Origin: Ruficoccus amylovorans
GTDB taxonomy: Bacteria; Verrucomicrobiota; Verrucomicrobiia; Opitutales; Cerasicoccaceae
Length of the DNA stretch: 64,000 bases
Direction of reading: 5' to 3'
Assembly: GCF_014230085.1 (NCBI RefSeq)
Contig: NZ_JACHVB010000064.1
Span: 124,001 to 188,000, forward strand
The translations under genes and the position numbers were made by a program. Of this stretch, positions 18,354 through 26,214 are shown in pieces (the stretch's first letter is position 1; each line of letters begins with the position of its first letter). The notes under the pieces were generated by a model that was not told the DNA's origin, did not search any database, and worked only from the letters and a program-made list of their open reading frames with translations.

Positions 18354-20213
18354 TTAGAGCTTCCGACCGGAGTCGATCCAGCGGCTGATGCTCTTGAGCT
18401 TCCAGTTGTGGACCTGGCCGTCGATCTCGGTCTGGACGGTGTTGCCGGCCTGCTTGTTCATGAGGGCCTGACCGAGCGGGGTCTTGTAGGAGAGGATGTT
18501 GTCCTCGGGGGCGGAGTCCCAGGCACCCATGAGGGCGTAGTTCTGAACCTCGCCGGAGTCGGTGTCCTCGATCTCGACGATAGAGCCGATGCCGACCGCG
18601 TCGTTGGTCACGTTGGTGAAGTCGGTCACGCGGGCGCGGGCGAAGTCCTTTTCCAGCAGGGCCTTGCGGGCCATGAGGGTTTCCTGGTCCTGGCGGGCCA
18701 TCTTGTACTCGGCGTTTTCGCGCAAGTCCCCATGTTCGCGGGCGACCTCGATGGCCTCCTTGTTTTCGGGGATCTTGACGTTGACCAGCTCTTCGTACTC
18801 GGCCTTGCGGTCGTCGAGGCTCTTCTGGGAGACGATAAGCTCGTCCACCTTCTGTTCGGCCTCGCCGGAGACGAGCTTCTGGATGCTCGGGAAACGCTTG
18901 ATGAAGCGGGCCAGCAGGGACTTCTTGGTCAGGTCCTCGAAGCCCTGGTTGAGGATGAGGCCCTGGGCGAGGTCACGGGCGATCTCGTCATTGGCTTCGG
19001 CCAGCATGTCGGGGATGAGCTCCTGGTCGTCGCTGAGGACGTCGGCGAGCTGGATGCGGCGGTTGCCGGTGCTCTGGAGCGCCTCGTAGTCGATGGCGTA
19101 AAGGATGGCGTTCAACATGCGCGGGCTGACCATGCCGTCAACCAGCTTGGCGAACTTGCGCGAATTGCGGTTCTTGACGATCCAGTACAGGACCGGGCCC
19201 TTGAGGTTTTGCTCGTTGAGCCAGCGCACGAAGTGCTCGTGAACCATCTCGCCGCAGTCGCGCTCGACCAGGAAGCTGATCGATTCGCTGGTCATCTTGC
19301 CCTCGGAATTCTTGAGGATGTCGATGAGGACGCCCTTCCAGTCTTCCGGGTAAACGCGGGTGAGCAGATCGAGGAAGCGCTTGTGGTAGCCGTTGGGGAT
19401 CTCGGCGGCGAGCTGGTTGAGGTCGTTGGCGCCGAGGATGAGGGACTTCGAGGTGGGCTCGATGGTTTCGGGGTCTTCGTCGAGGTGACGGGCGAGGTCG
19501 TTGCGGACCCAGACCCCGTGCAGACGCTCGGCGTAGCTGAGGCCCATGGCGTCCTTGACCGCTTCGGTCAGGTGCTCGAAAATATTGGGCAGGTCGCTGG
19601 CGATCTCTTCGACGTTTTCGGAGATTTGGTAAAGCTTTTCGGCCAGCGCGATCTTCTTCTTGGGCTGCTTGACCATGTAGAAATCCTCAAGGATTTCCTG
19701 CTCGGGCTTGAGGGGTTCGTCGCGCAGCGTGTACGGATCGGTCTTGCGGGAGGGGGTGGCGATGCGGGGATCCTTAACGAGGGCCTTCTTGGTCGCGGTC
19801 CACCACTTCTTGAACTTGACGGGGCCCAGCAGGCGGGCCAGGAGGTTTTCCAGCTCGGTCGGGCTGGCGCTCTGGTCCGGACAGCGGGCCAGGATATCGA
19901 CGACGAGGTCGCCCGGACGCTTCTTGATCATGTCGGCGATGACGTCGGGCTCGGTGCGCTGGCGCACAAGGATGCTGCTTTCGTCGAGCAGTTCGAGCTT
20001 GTCGGCGCAAAAGGCGGGGTCCATGGCATGACCGGGCTTTTCGTCGAAGTCGATGATAAGCTTGTCCTGCGCCTCGTCATAGGCGGTAATCTGGCCGAAG
20101 CCCCAACTGCGGTGCATGCAATAGGTGCCCGGTTGCATGGCTTCCAATTTGGAGCGCAAGCGTTTCATACCGGGCTTTTTTGCGATGATCGTATCGATCA
20201 CATCTTTGTCCAT
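18354..20213 (-). CDS. greA: GreA/GreB-family transcript cleavage factor with large N-terminal extension
   Basis: A 619-residue protein; ordinary GreA is about 158. The last 150 residues are Gre: coiled-coil tip EHGDLRENAEYKMARQDQ from 493, with D496 and E499 matching the acidic tip residues that reach the RNA polymerase active site, then the C-terminal domain GIGSIVEIEDTDSGEVQNYAL and YKTPLGQALM. The preceding 470 residues are an alpha-rich extension with an early SWGFGQITAYDEAQDKLIIDFD segment that resembles a CarD-like or Tudor-like fold. Chlamydial GreA has a comparable long form, so this supports PVC affiliation. The role of the extension is unknown. Confidence 0.9.
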   Translation of the reverse strand: MDKDVIDTIIAKKPGMKRLRSKLEAMQPGTYCMHRSWGFGQITAYDEAQDKLIIDFDEKPGHAMDPAFCADKLELLDESSILVRQRTEPDVIADMIKKRPGDLVVDILARCPDQSASPTELENLLARLLGPVKFKKWWTATKKALVKDPRIATPSRKTDPYTLRDEPLKPEQEILEDFYMVKQPKKKIALAEKLYQISENVEEIASDLPNIFEHLTEAVKDAMGLSYAERLHGVWVRNDLARHLDEDPETIEPTSKSLILGANDLNQLAAEIPNGYHKRFLDLLTRVYPEDWKGVLIDILKNSEGKMTSESISFLVERDCGEMVHEHFVRWLNEQNLKGPVLYWIVKNRNSRKFAKLVDGMVSPRMLNAILYAIDYEALQSTGNRRIQLADVLSDDQELIPDMLAEANDEIARDLAQGLILNQGFEDLTKKSLLARFIKRFPSIQKLVSGEAEQKVDELIVSQKSLDDRKAEYEELVNVKIPENKEAIEVAREHGDLRENAEYKMARQDQETLMARKALLEKDFARARVTDFTNVTNDAVGIGSIVEIEDTDSGEVQNYALMGAWDSAPEDNILSYKTPLGQALMNKQAGNTVQTEIDGQVHNWKLKSISRWIDSGRKL

Positions 20214-20277
20214 GAGCGGAATTTCTTGTCTTTATAATAGAAAATCAAGCCGATAACCTTTTGACTAATAAAAGGCC

Positions 20278-21549
20278 ATGACTCAATTTAAACCAACGGA
20301 ATCGCCGTGGCGGAAAGCCGCAGGTCTATGTGAAAGTTACCAGGCGCAGCCCGCCAAGGCGGAAACGCTGATAACGGATATCAACTTTCATTCCAGTGCG
20401 GAACGGCGCCGTTGTCAATTCCTGTTCTACGGTGTTCTGCGGCACCGCAGGCGCATCGATGAACTGCTCGCCCGGCTGATTTCCCGGCCCCCGAAGCCCC
20501 GGCTGGCGGCCATGCTCCAGGTGGCGGTTTTCGAGTTGATGGCGGCAGAGCCCGCCCGCCAGCCGAAGGTAGTGGACTACGCGGTGGGGCAGATCCGGCG
20601 GATCATGAGCCGCTCGGAGGCCGGGCTGGCCAACGCCGTGCTGCGGAAAATCCCCGCCGAGGCCGCCAAGCTCGACCAGGAAGCCCCGGCGGCGGTCCGT
20701 CTCAGCCATCCGGACTGGTTGGCGCGGCGCTGGCAGGAGCATTATGGTCCCGAGTCGGCGGAAACGTTCATGGCCTGGAACCTGGAACCGCCGCCCGTGC
20801 TTTTTCGGGCGCGCGGGGAACTCCCTGCCGGGCTCCCGCTGGAACCGGCGGCCTGGCCCGGTTTTTACAAGCTGGCGGGCGAATGGGCACGGGTGGAACC
20901 GCTTCTGAACGCGGGCCGTCTCTACGCTCAGGATCCCTCGACGCGGCTGGCCCCGGAGGCGCTGGCCGTACGCCCCGGCGAAAAAGTGCTCGACTTGTGC
21001 GCGGCCCCCGGTGGCAAGGCCCTGATGCTGATCGACGCTCTGGAGAGCGACCGGGACGGGCTGATGCTGGCGGTGGACCTGCCCGGCCCGCGACTGGAAC
21101 CGTTGAACGAGAATTTGCAAAAACTCGGACGCCGGTCCGGCCCGGCGGTCAGCCTGCTGGGGATTGATGTGCGTCGGCTCAGCCCGGAATTGCTGCGGCG
21201 CGAGGGCTTTCCGGAAACATTCGACGCGGTCCTGCTCGACGCCCCCTGCTCAAACACCGGCGTCCTGCGTCGTCGCCCCGACGCCAAGTGGCGGCTGGAG
21301 CCGGGCGACATCGCCGCCAGCGCCGAGCTTCAAGGCGAACTGCTGGCCGTCGCCGCCGAACGAGTCAAGCCGGGCGGACGGCTGGTTTACTCGACCTGCT
21401 CGGTTGAGCCGGAGGAGAATCAGGCCGTGATCAAGGCTTTCCTCGGCAGCGTGGCGGGGAAGGATTTTTCCTGCCGCTCGCAGACGGTTTCCCTGCCCTG
21501 GGAGACCGGGCACGACGGCGCGGGTGTGGCCCTGCTGGTGCGCAGGTGA
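20278..21549 (+). CDS. rsmB: 16S rRNA cytosine-C5 methyltransferase RsmB-like
   Basis: A 423-residue protein with an N-terminal NusB-like RNA-binding domain (about 1-140) and a C-terminal NOL1/NOP2/Fmu methyltransferase domain. The SAM site is VLDLCAAPGGKALML. The catalytic pair is DAPCSNTGVLRRRPDAKW with C324 and YSTCSVEPEEN with C374, near the C325 and C375 positions known in E. coli RsmB. The expected role is m5C967 formation in 16S rRNA. It is divergent from the greA-like gene. Confidence 0.9.
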   Translation: MTQFKPTESPWRKAAGLCESYQAQPAKAETLITDINFHSSAERRRCQFLFYGVLRHRRRIDELLARLISRPPKPRLAAMLQVAVFELMAAEPARQPKVVDYAVGQIRRIMSRSEAGLANAVLRKIPAEAAKLDQEAPAAVRLSHPDWLARRWQEHYGPESAETFMAWNLEPPPVLFRARGELPAGLPLEPAAWPGFYKLAGEWARVEPLLNAGRLYAQDPSTRLAPEALAVRPGEKVLDLCAAPGGKALMLIDALESDRDGLMLAVDLPGPRLEPLNENLQKLGRRSGPAVSLLGIDVRRLSPELLRREGFPETFDAVLLDAPCSNTGVLRRRPDAKWRLEPGDIAASAELQGELLAVAAERVKPGGRLVYSTCSVEPEENQAVIKAFLGSVAGKDFSCRSQTVSLPWETGHDGAGVALLVRR

Positions 21550-21581
21550 TTGCGAGCAGAGAACGACGAGGAAGGCGGGGC

Positions 21582-21779
21582 TTAGTCGCTGAGCAAGTCG
21601 TCGCGGATGGCGTGGAGCGGTGTGGCCGGGGAGGCTTCGGCCTCGGCCTTGGCTGCACGCAGATCCTGCAAGTCCTGAAAGTCGTTGAGGGCTTCCTGAA
21701 TCTTCAAAAACTCCTCGTAGGGGAGGACGACAAATTCCTTCTTCCCTTCCTTTTCAATAATCTGCGGGTGGATGCTCAT
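21582..21779 (-). CDS. Antitoxin, Phd/YefM-like
   Basis: A 65-residue acidic protein. The stretch KKEFVVLPYEEFLKIQEAL resembles the dimerising strand-helix of Phd/YefM antitoxins, and the C-terminal acidic tail (LRAAKAEAEASPATPLHAI) is the region that would wrap a toxin. Its ATG overlaps the stop codon of the RelE/ParE-type toxin by four bases (ATGA), so the pair is coupled. The toxin gene comes first, the reverse of the usual order. Confidence 0.75.
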   Translation of the reverse strand: MSIHPQIIEKEGKKEFVVLPYEEFLKIQEALNDFQDLQDLRAAKAEAEASPATPLHAIRDDLLSD

Positions 21780-22024
21780 CGGTATGCTTCCTTGCGGTGA
21801 ACAACACGGTAGATGATTATCGCATTTTGTTCAACTTCGAAGAGCACGCGCCAGTTGCCGGAGCGCAGGCGATATTCCGGCGTGTGATTTGTCAGTTTTT
21901 TAACGTCACCGGCCAGGTCGTTTTCCAGGCCGGAAATGCGTTCAATGAGCCGTTCCCGGTCACTCAGGGGGATTGCCTTCAGGTCCTTGATTGCCTGCTT
22001 TTTGAGTGAAACCGTGAACTTCAT
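21776..22024 (-). CDS. RelE/ParE-family toxin
   Basis: An 82-residue basic protein. MKFTVSLKKQAIKDLKAIP, then an alpha-helical hairpin, then YRLRSGNWRVLFEVEQNAIIIYRVVHRKEAYR, is the RelE/ParE core, with the characteristic RxGxWRVLFE and VxHRKEAY strands. RelE relatives cleave mRNA on the ribosome and ParE relatives poison gyrase. Residues alone do not settle which; the terminal HRKEAYR favours a RelE-like mRNase. It is first in a two-gene unit with the antitoxin, and 14 bases from the MFS gene's stop. Confidence 0.82.
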   Translation of the reverse strand: MKFTVSLKKQAIKDLKAIPLSDRERLIERISGLENDLAGDVKKLTNHTPEYRLRSGNWRVLFEVEQNAIIIYRVVHRKEAYR

Positions 22025-22037
22025 GGCGAAAACGGCT

Positions 22038-23336
22038 TCAGTCTTCCCGCTGGGGCTGGCGGAGTTTGGCCAGGAGCATGAGCGGGAGGATGAGCACGGC
22101 GGCCCCGGCGGCGTAGGTCACGCTCGAGCCGAGGAAGTAGTAGGCCACGGCGGCGAGGAGCGGGCCGATGGCGCGGGCCAGCGACCCGGCGCTGCGGAAC
22201 AGCCCCAGGTAGCGGCCCTGCTCGGCGCTTCCGGCGTGGAGCGAGACCAGCGCGACCAGGCAGGGGAAGACCAGCCCGGAGCCGATGGACATGAAGCCCA
22301 GCGCGACGAAGAACGAGCTTTGGCGGATGATGGCCGCGATCAGCAGGAAGGCGATAATCATGGCGACGACGCCGATCAGGGTGAGGCGCTTTTCGCCCAT
22401 TTTCGGCCCCATCCGGCGAACGAAGCCGCCCTGCACGAGGATCAGCATGAACCCGATGAAGAGGAACATCATGCCGATGTCCTTGGCCGAGTAGGCGAAG
22501 TGCTCGACTACGTAAAAGGCCAGCATGAACTCCATCCCGCTGAAGGACAGCGTGTACCAGAAGTTCGCGTTGCAGGCGCGACGGATGTCCGGCACCGGGA
22601 TGTGGAAAAGCGCGCGCAGGCGGCTGCCGGTGGCGGAGCGTTCGCGCCGGGCGGCTTCGCGGTCCTCGGGGCTGAGCGTTTCCTTAAAACCCCACTGGAT
22701 GAAAACCAGGTTGGCGAAGGAGAGGATCATGGCGAAGGCGGCGGGGACGGAGAAGGGGTTGATCCCCCAGGCGGCCCACTCGGGGTGGGCGGCCAGCCAG
22801 TTCCACTGCGCGCTGAGACCGCCGATGGCCGGCCCGAGCAGGAAACCCAGCGCGAAGGCCACCCCGACGAGGGCCATACCCCTGGAGCGCTTGTCGCGGC
22901 CCGTCACGTCGGAGACAGCGGCCGTGGCCACGGCGATGTTGCCGCTCATGATCCCGGCCAGCACGCGGGTGGCCAGGAGCATCCACAGCTCCCCGGAAAA
23001 GACCCAGCCCAGGTAGCTCAGGGCGGTGGCGGCCTGCGTGAGCAGAAGTACGGGGCGACGGCCGATGCGGTCCGAGAGGCGGCCCCAGATGGGCGAGAAG
23101 GCGAACTGGAGGATCGAGTAGAGCGAGCCGAGGATGCCCCCGAAGAGCACCGTGACCAGGAAGCGGGAGCGCTCGTTGGCAAAGGTTTCGCCCAGCCAGC
23201 CTCCGCCGTCCGGCCCGAGGTAGTGGTCGAGCATCGCCGGGTACAGCGGAAAGATGATGGAGAATCCCATCAGGTCGATGAACAGGACGAGGAAGACGAC
23301 GCTGAGGGCGTGCCGGTTGCTCGGGGCTTTAGGCAT
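22038..23336 (-). CDS. MFS transporter, TetA/DHA1-like drug efflux family
   Basis: A 432-residue protein with about 12 hydrophobic segments. The DHA1 signature GRLSDRIGRRPVLL between TM2 and TM3 and LATRVLAGIMSGNIAVATAAVSD in TM4-5 match the Tet(A)-like subfamily. LGFLLGPAIGG in TM5 is the antiporter motif C. It probably exports a drug or metabolite by proton antiport from the inner membrane; the substrate cannot be read. It is immediately upstream (minus strand) of the toxin-antitoxin unit and downstream of coaD. Confidence 0.87.
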   Translation of the reverse strand: MPKAPSNRHALSVVFLVLFIDLMGFSIIFPLYPAMLDHYLGPDGGGWLGETFANERSRFLVTVLFGGILGSLYSILQFAFSPIWGRLSDRIGRRPVLLLTQAATALSYLGWVFSGELWMLLATRVLAGIMSGNIAVATAAVSDVTGRDKRSRGMALVGVAFALGFLLGPAIGGLSAQWNWLAAHPEWAAWGINPFSVPAAFAMILSFANLVFIQWGFKETLSPEDREAARRERSATGSRLRALFHIPVPDIRRACNANFWYTLSFSGMEFMLAFYVVEHFAYSAKDIGMMFLFIGFMLILVQGGFVRRMGPKMGEKRLTLIGVVAMIIAFLLIAAIIRQSSFFVALGFMSIGSGLVFPCLVALVSLHAGSAEQGRYLGLFRSAGSLARAIGPLLAAVAYYFLGSSVTYAAGAAVLILPLMLLAKLRQPQRED

Positions 23337-23350
23337 GATGGAGCTTACTT

Positions 23351-23833
23351 TTAACTGCCGAGGGCTTCTTGCAAGGCCGCGAGCGCGTTTGCGGGAACAA
23401 ATTTCCTTGTGCGGGCCGGGTCGTACTGGGCGACGGCCTTGACGAGGCTGGAGGAGGTATAGAAGTGCTCCTGTTTGGGCATGAGAAAAATGGTTTCGAT
23501 TTCGGGGGCGAGGTCGCGGTTCATCTGGGCGAGCTGGAACTCGAACTCGAAGTCCGAAATGGCCCGCAGCCCGCGCACGATCGTCTGCGCGCCCATCTTG
23601 CGGGCGAAGTCCACCGTCAACCCGCTGAGGATGGCGACGCGGGCATTGGGGATACCGGCAAGGTTTTCCTCGATGAGTTGCGCGCGCTGCTCAACGGGGA
23701 GCAGGGGGTGCTTTTCGCGGTTGGGGGCCGCGGCCATGATGACCTCGTCAAAGAGTTCGCAGGCGCGCCGGAGCACGTCCAGGTGGCCGTTGGTGACCGG
23801 GTCGAAAGTTCCTGCGTATAGGGCGCGTCGCAT
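23351..23833 (-). CDS. coaD: Phosphopantetheine adenylyltransferase
   Basis: A 160-residue enzyme joining ATP and 4'-phosphopantetheine to form dephospho-CoA. YAGTFDPVTNGHLDVLRRA holds the T/HxGH nucleotidyltransferase motif (T14-N15-G16-H17). VRGLRAISDFEFEFQLAQMNR and the C-terminal SSSLVK are also diagnostic. The ATG at 23833 gives the standard length; a longer in-frame start at 23887 would add 18 unrelated residues. Confidence 0.95.
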   Translation of the reverse strand: MRRALYAGTFDPVTNGHLDVLRRACELFDEVIMAAAPNREKHPLLPVEQRAQLIEENLAGIPNARVAILSGLTVDFARKMGAQTIVRGLRAISDFEFEFQLAQMNRDLAPEIETIFLMPKQEHFYTSSSLVKAVAQYDPARTRKFVPANALAALQEALGS

Positions 23834-23952
23834 GGGCTTAAGCTGGTAACTCCGCGGCCCGTCCGATGGCAAGCTTTCTCGGGGCAAGGGCCGCCGATGG
23901 GGGCGAAAATTCTCGCCAAGCCCCCCTCAAGACGGAAAACTCTGAAATCTCG

Positions 23953-24552
23953 ATGAATCTGCCTAACCTGCTGACCCTGTCGCGGATCGCGTTTCTGTTC
24001 GTGATCGTCGCCCTGCTCTACGCCCCGTTCAGGGGGGCCGGAGTGCTGGCCTTTGTCTTGTTCATCATCGCGGCGGTGACGGATTGGGCCGACGGCTACA
24101 TGGCCCGGAAGACCGGCCAGATCTCGGACTTCGGCAAGCTGATGGACGCCCTGGCCGACAAGGTGCTTATGGTGGGCATCTTCGTCTCGCTGCTGGCGCT
24201 GCCGGGCTTCCTGCCGTGGTGGAGCATTTTTCTGGTCCTGCTGATTATCATGCGGGAGTTCCTTATCACCGGCCTGCGGCTGGTGGCGGCCTCGCAGGGC
24301 AAGGTGCTGGCGGCGGAAAAAGGTGGCAAGATCAAGACCGTGGTCCAGATCGTGGCCGCCGCCGTGCTGCTCTTCGCCCGCTCGCTGGCGGTGGACTTCG
24401 GGGTGAACGCGGGCGTTTACGGATTTTTCTACTGGGTCGGGATGATCGCCTTTGTCCTGGCCGCGATTCTCACTGTGCAGTCCGGCAGCGTTTATATGGT
24501 TAAATACTGGTCGCTTTTCCAGGGCGACAGCGGCGCAGGGAAACGCTCATGA
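23953..24552 (+). CDS. pgsA: CDP-diacylglycerol-glycerol-3-phosphate 3-phosphatidyltransferase
   Basis: A 199-residue membrane enzyme making phosphatidylglycerol phosphate from CDP-DAG and sn-glycerol-3-phosphate. The CDP-alcohol phosphotransferase motif is present as [27 protein letters not shown] (D-G-x2-A-R-x8-G-x3-D-x3-D). [12 protein letters not shown] opens the first membrane segment. The ATG at 23953 gives the family's usual N-terminus ([11 protein letters not shown]). Its stop overlaps the pgpA start by four bases. Confidence 0.94.
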   Translation: MNLPNLLTLSRIAFLFVIVALLYAPFRGAGVLAFVLFIIAAVTDWADGYMARKTGQISDFGKLMDALADKVLMVGIFVSLLALPGFLPWWSIFLVLLIIMREFLITGLRLVAASQGKVLAAEKGGKIKTVVQIVAAAVLLFARSLAVDFGVNAGVYGFFYWVGMIAFVLAAILTVQSGSVYMVKYWSLFQGDSGAGKRS

Positions 24553-25085
24553 GCGAAGGAGCCTGGAAAGACTATTGCCCGTGGGTGAAGCTATTGCCCA
24601 CGTCCGTCGTGGTCAACGTCGCCACGCTCGGGCCGTTGGGCACGCGCTTCAAGGCACCGGGCACCATCGGCTCGGTCGCGGGTGTCGTCGGCTACACGCT
24701 GCTGTTTCACTACGCCGGGCCGCTGGCTTACCTGATACTGCTGGCGCTGTTTATTTACGCGGCCATCGGGTTTTGCGGCGAGGCCGAGGTACGTATGCGC
24801 AAGCGCGACCCGGGCGAAGTCATTTTGGACGAATTCGTCGCCATCCCGGTCTGCTTTATCGGGCTGCAAGGGGTCATCGCCGGGCTTGGCGGCTGGGCCT
24901 GGACACTCTTGCTGGCCGGGTTCGCGCTGTTCCGGCTCTTCGACATCACCAAGCCCTTCGGCATCTCCAAACTACAGGACCTGCCCGGCGGCTATGGGGT
25001 AGTGGCCGACGATATCGCCGCCGCCATTGTCACCTGCGTGCTCTTGCACATCGGTGTGATTTTTCTTTTGCCGCTGGCGGGGTAG
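24549..25085 (+). CDS. pgpA: Phosphatidylglycerophosphatase A
   Basis: A 178-residue membrane protein that dephosphorylates PGP, the step after PgsA. Motifs are [11 protein letters not shown] near 40, [11 protein letters not shown] with the conserved acidic pair, [11 protein letters not shown], and [14 protein letters not shown]. About four hydrophobic segments. The ATGA overlap with pgsA, preceded by AGGGAAA, indicates coupled translation, and the pair makes a PG synthesis cassette. Confidence 0.94.
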   Translation: MSEGAWKDYCPWVKLLPTSVVVNVATLGPLGTRFKAPGTIGSVAGVVGYTLLFHYAGPLAYLILLALFIYAAIGFCGEAEVRMRKRDPGEVILDEFVAIPVCFIGLQGVIAGLGGWAWTLLLAGFALFRLFDITKPFGISKLQDLPGGYGVVADDIAAAIVTCVLLHIGVIFLLPLAG

Positions 25086-25111
25086 AGGGGGACTGTACCC
25101 CTTCTTTTTAA
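25085..25111 (+). terminator. Probable terminator after pgpA
   Basis: GAGGGGG-ACTGTA-CCCCTTC followed by TTTTT, just after the pgpA stop. The remaining 190 bases to the convergent PEP-CTERM gene contain no gene I can support. Confidence 0.55.
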
Positions 25112-25301
25112 AGCCGTCGAAACCGGGTTTGGCTTGTCCGCGAAGTCTGCGCCGTGCGGTGGTGTCATCGGGCGGATGCGGATTGCATGCGTATCGCCGA
25201 TGTCGGACACAGCAAAACCGGCACCGCTACAGTGGCGATGCCGGTCAGCAAATTCGGCACGGGTGATGCCGCCGGGCCGTGCTTTATTCTGGTGGAGGGC
25301 G

Positions 25302-26066
25302 TTACCCCTGACGCGTCGATGTGGATCGGTTTTCGCGCTGGGTACGGCGGCGCAGGAGGACGAGCCCGAGGGCGGCGGCTCCGGCCAACGCGGCGTAAGT
25401 GGAGGGCTCGGGCACGACGTTGAAGGTGAAGGTGGCGGTATCGCTCTGCTCAATGCCTTCGACGTAGGCGGAGACGGTGAAGGTCAGCTCATAAATCCCG
25501 GCCTGGGTGAATCCCCAATTGGCGTGGACGTGGTCGGAATTGTCGAGGTCGAGCGTAAAGGCGTCGGCGGCGCTGATACCGTCCACTGTGCTCATGTAGA
25601 AGACCGGGCTAAGGCCGTCCTGCCAGAGCGAGAAGTTTCCGCCCTCGGGCATGGCTGCGCCGGTCAGGGTGAGGGTGAAGCTGTTGCCGTCAAACGCGCC
25701 GAGGGTGATTTCCTCTCCGCCGATGCCCAGGTGCGGGGCGCCGAGGGCGGACGCGCTGCCTTGGCCGCTGCCGGACTGCGGCAGGTACCAGAAGCTCTGA
25801 CCCGCGTCGACGCCGATCTGATCCCAGTCCGAGCCGGCTGGGCGTCCGCCGTTCGAGTTTGCAAAAACGTAGCTGCTGTTGGGCACAACGATGACGGCCT
25901 CGTCCGGCTCGACTTCACCGATGCCGTGGATGTGCAGGTGCAGTTCCAGGTTACTGCCTTCGCCCAACCCGAGGTCGGCGTGGCCGGAGGTAAGGCTGAC
26001 TTCCGCCTGCGCGGACGCGGCTGAGAACAAAAGACCCAGTGAGAAAAGAAGATGTTGCTGCTTCAT
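25302..26066 (-). CDS. PEP-CTERM protein with choice-of-anchor M-like domain
   Basis: A 254-residue exported protein. It has a signal peptide at 1-21 (LLFSLGLLFSAASAQA) and a C-terminal VPEPSTYAALAGAAALGLVL-LRRR tail: PEP motif, one membrane segment and an Arg cluster for exosortase processing. The body has His-rich stretches (HLHIHGIG, SGHADLG) and DLDNSDHVHANWGFTQAGIYELTF, the choice-of-anchor M/surface-anchored repeat also seen next to metal ABC transporters in Actinobacteria. Metal binding is an inference. Start ATG at 26066 fits the signal peptide better than the frame's earlier start. Two Fur/Zur-like palindromes lie just upstream. Confidence 0.8.
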   Translation of the reverse strand: MKQQHLLFSLGLLFSAASAQAEVSLTSGHADLGLGEGSNLELHLHIHGIGEVEPDEAVIVVPNSSYVFANSNGGRPAGSDWDQIGVDAGQSFWYLPQSGSGQGSASALGAPHLGIGGEEITLGAFDGNSFTLTLTGAAMPEGGNFSLWQDGLSPVFYMSTVDGISAADAFTLDLDNSDHVHANWGFTQAGIYELTFTVSAYVEGIEQSDTATFTFNVVPEPSTYAALAGAAALGLVLLRRRTQRENRSTSTRQG

Positions 26067-26074
26067 GAAGCCTG

Positions 26075-26128
26075 AAATGCAACTTATTTGCATTTATGCG
26101 TCAAGGCCTTAAATGCATATTGGTTGCA
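26075..26128 (-). promoter_or_regulatory. Paired palindromic operator-like sites before the PEP-CTERM gene
   Basis: AAATGCAA-CTTAT-TTGCATTT (26075-26095) is a perfect 8-bp inverted repeat with a five-base spacer, similar in layout to Zur/Fur-family boxes. A second, related but imperfect site spans 26111-26130. The two copies are in opposite orientation and agree at 18 of 23 positions. They sit 9 to 64 bases upstream of the start codon. Confidence 0.5.
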
Positions 26129-26214
26129 ATAAATGGGCATGGCATTGAAATCACATCTTTTTCGCATCCTTGTTTGAAAATAAGCCGAGGGCCGGCAGAT
26201 GTGCACGGTGCAAG

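Noticed and set aside
18408-20237. 609-codon frame opposite the greA-like gene
   Set aside because: Composition dominated by Gly, Val and Asp from complementing Lys/Glu-rich codons; no motif.
25112-25301. Small frames on both strands between pgpA and the PEP-CTERM gene
   Set aside because: Neither has a family resemblance nor a ribosome binding site; one overlaps the PEP-CTERM gene. No gene called.
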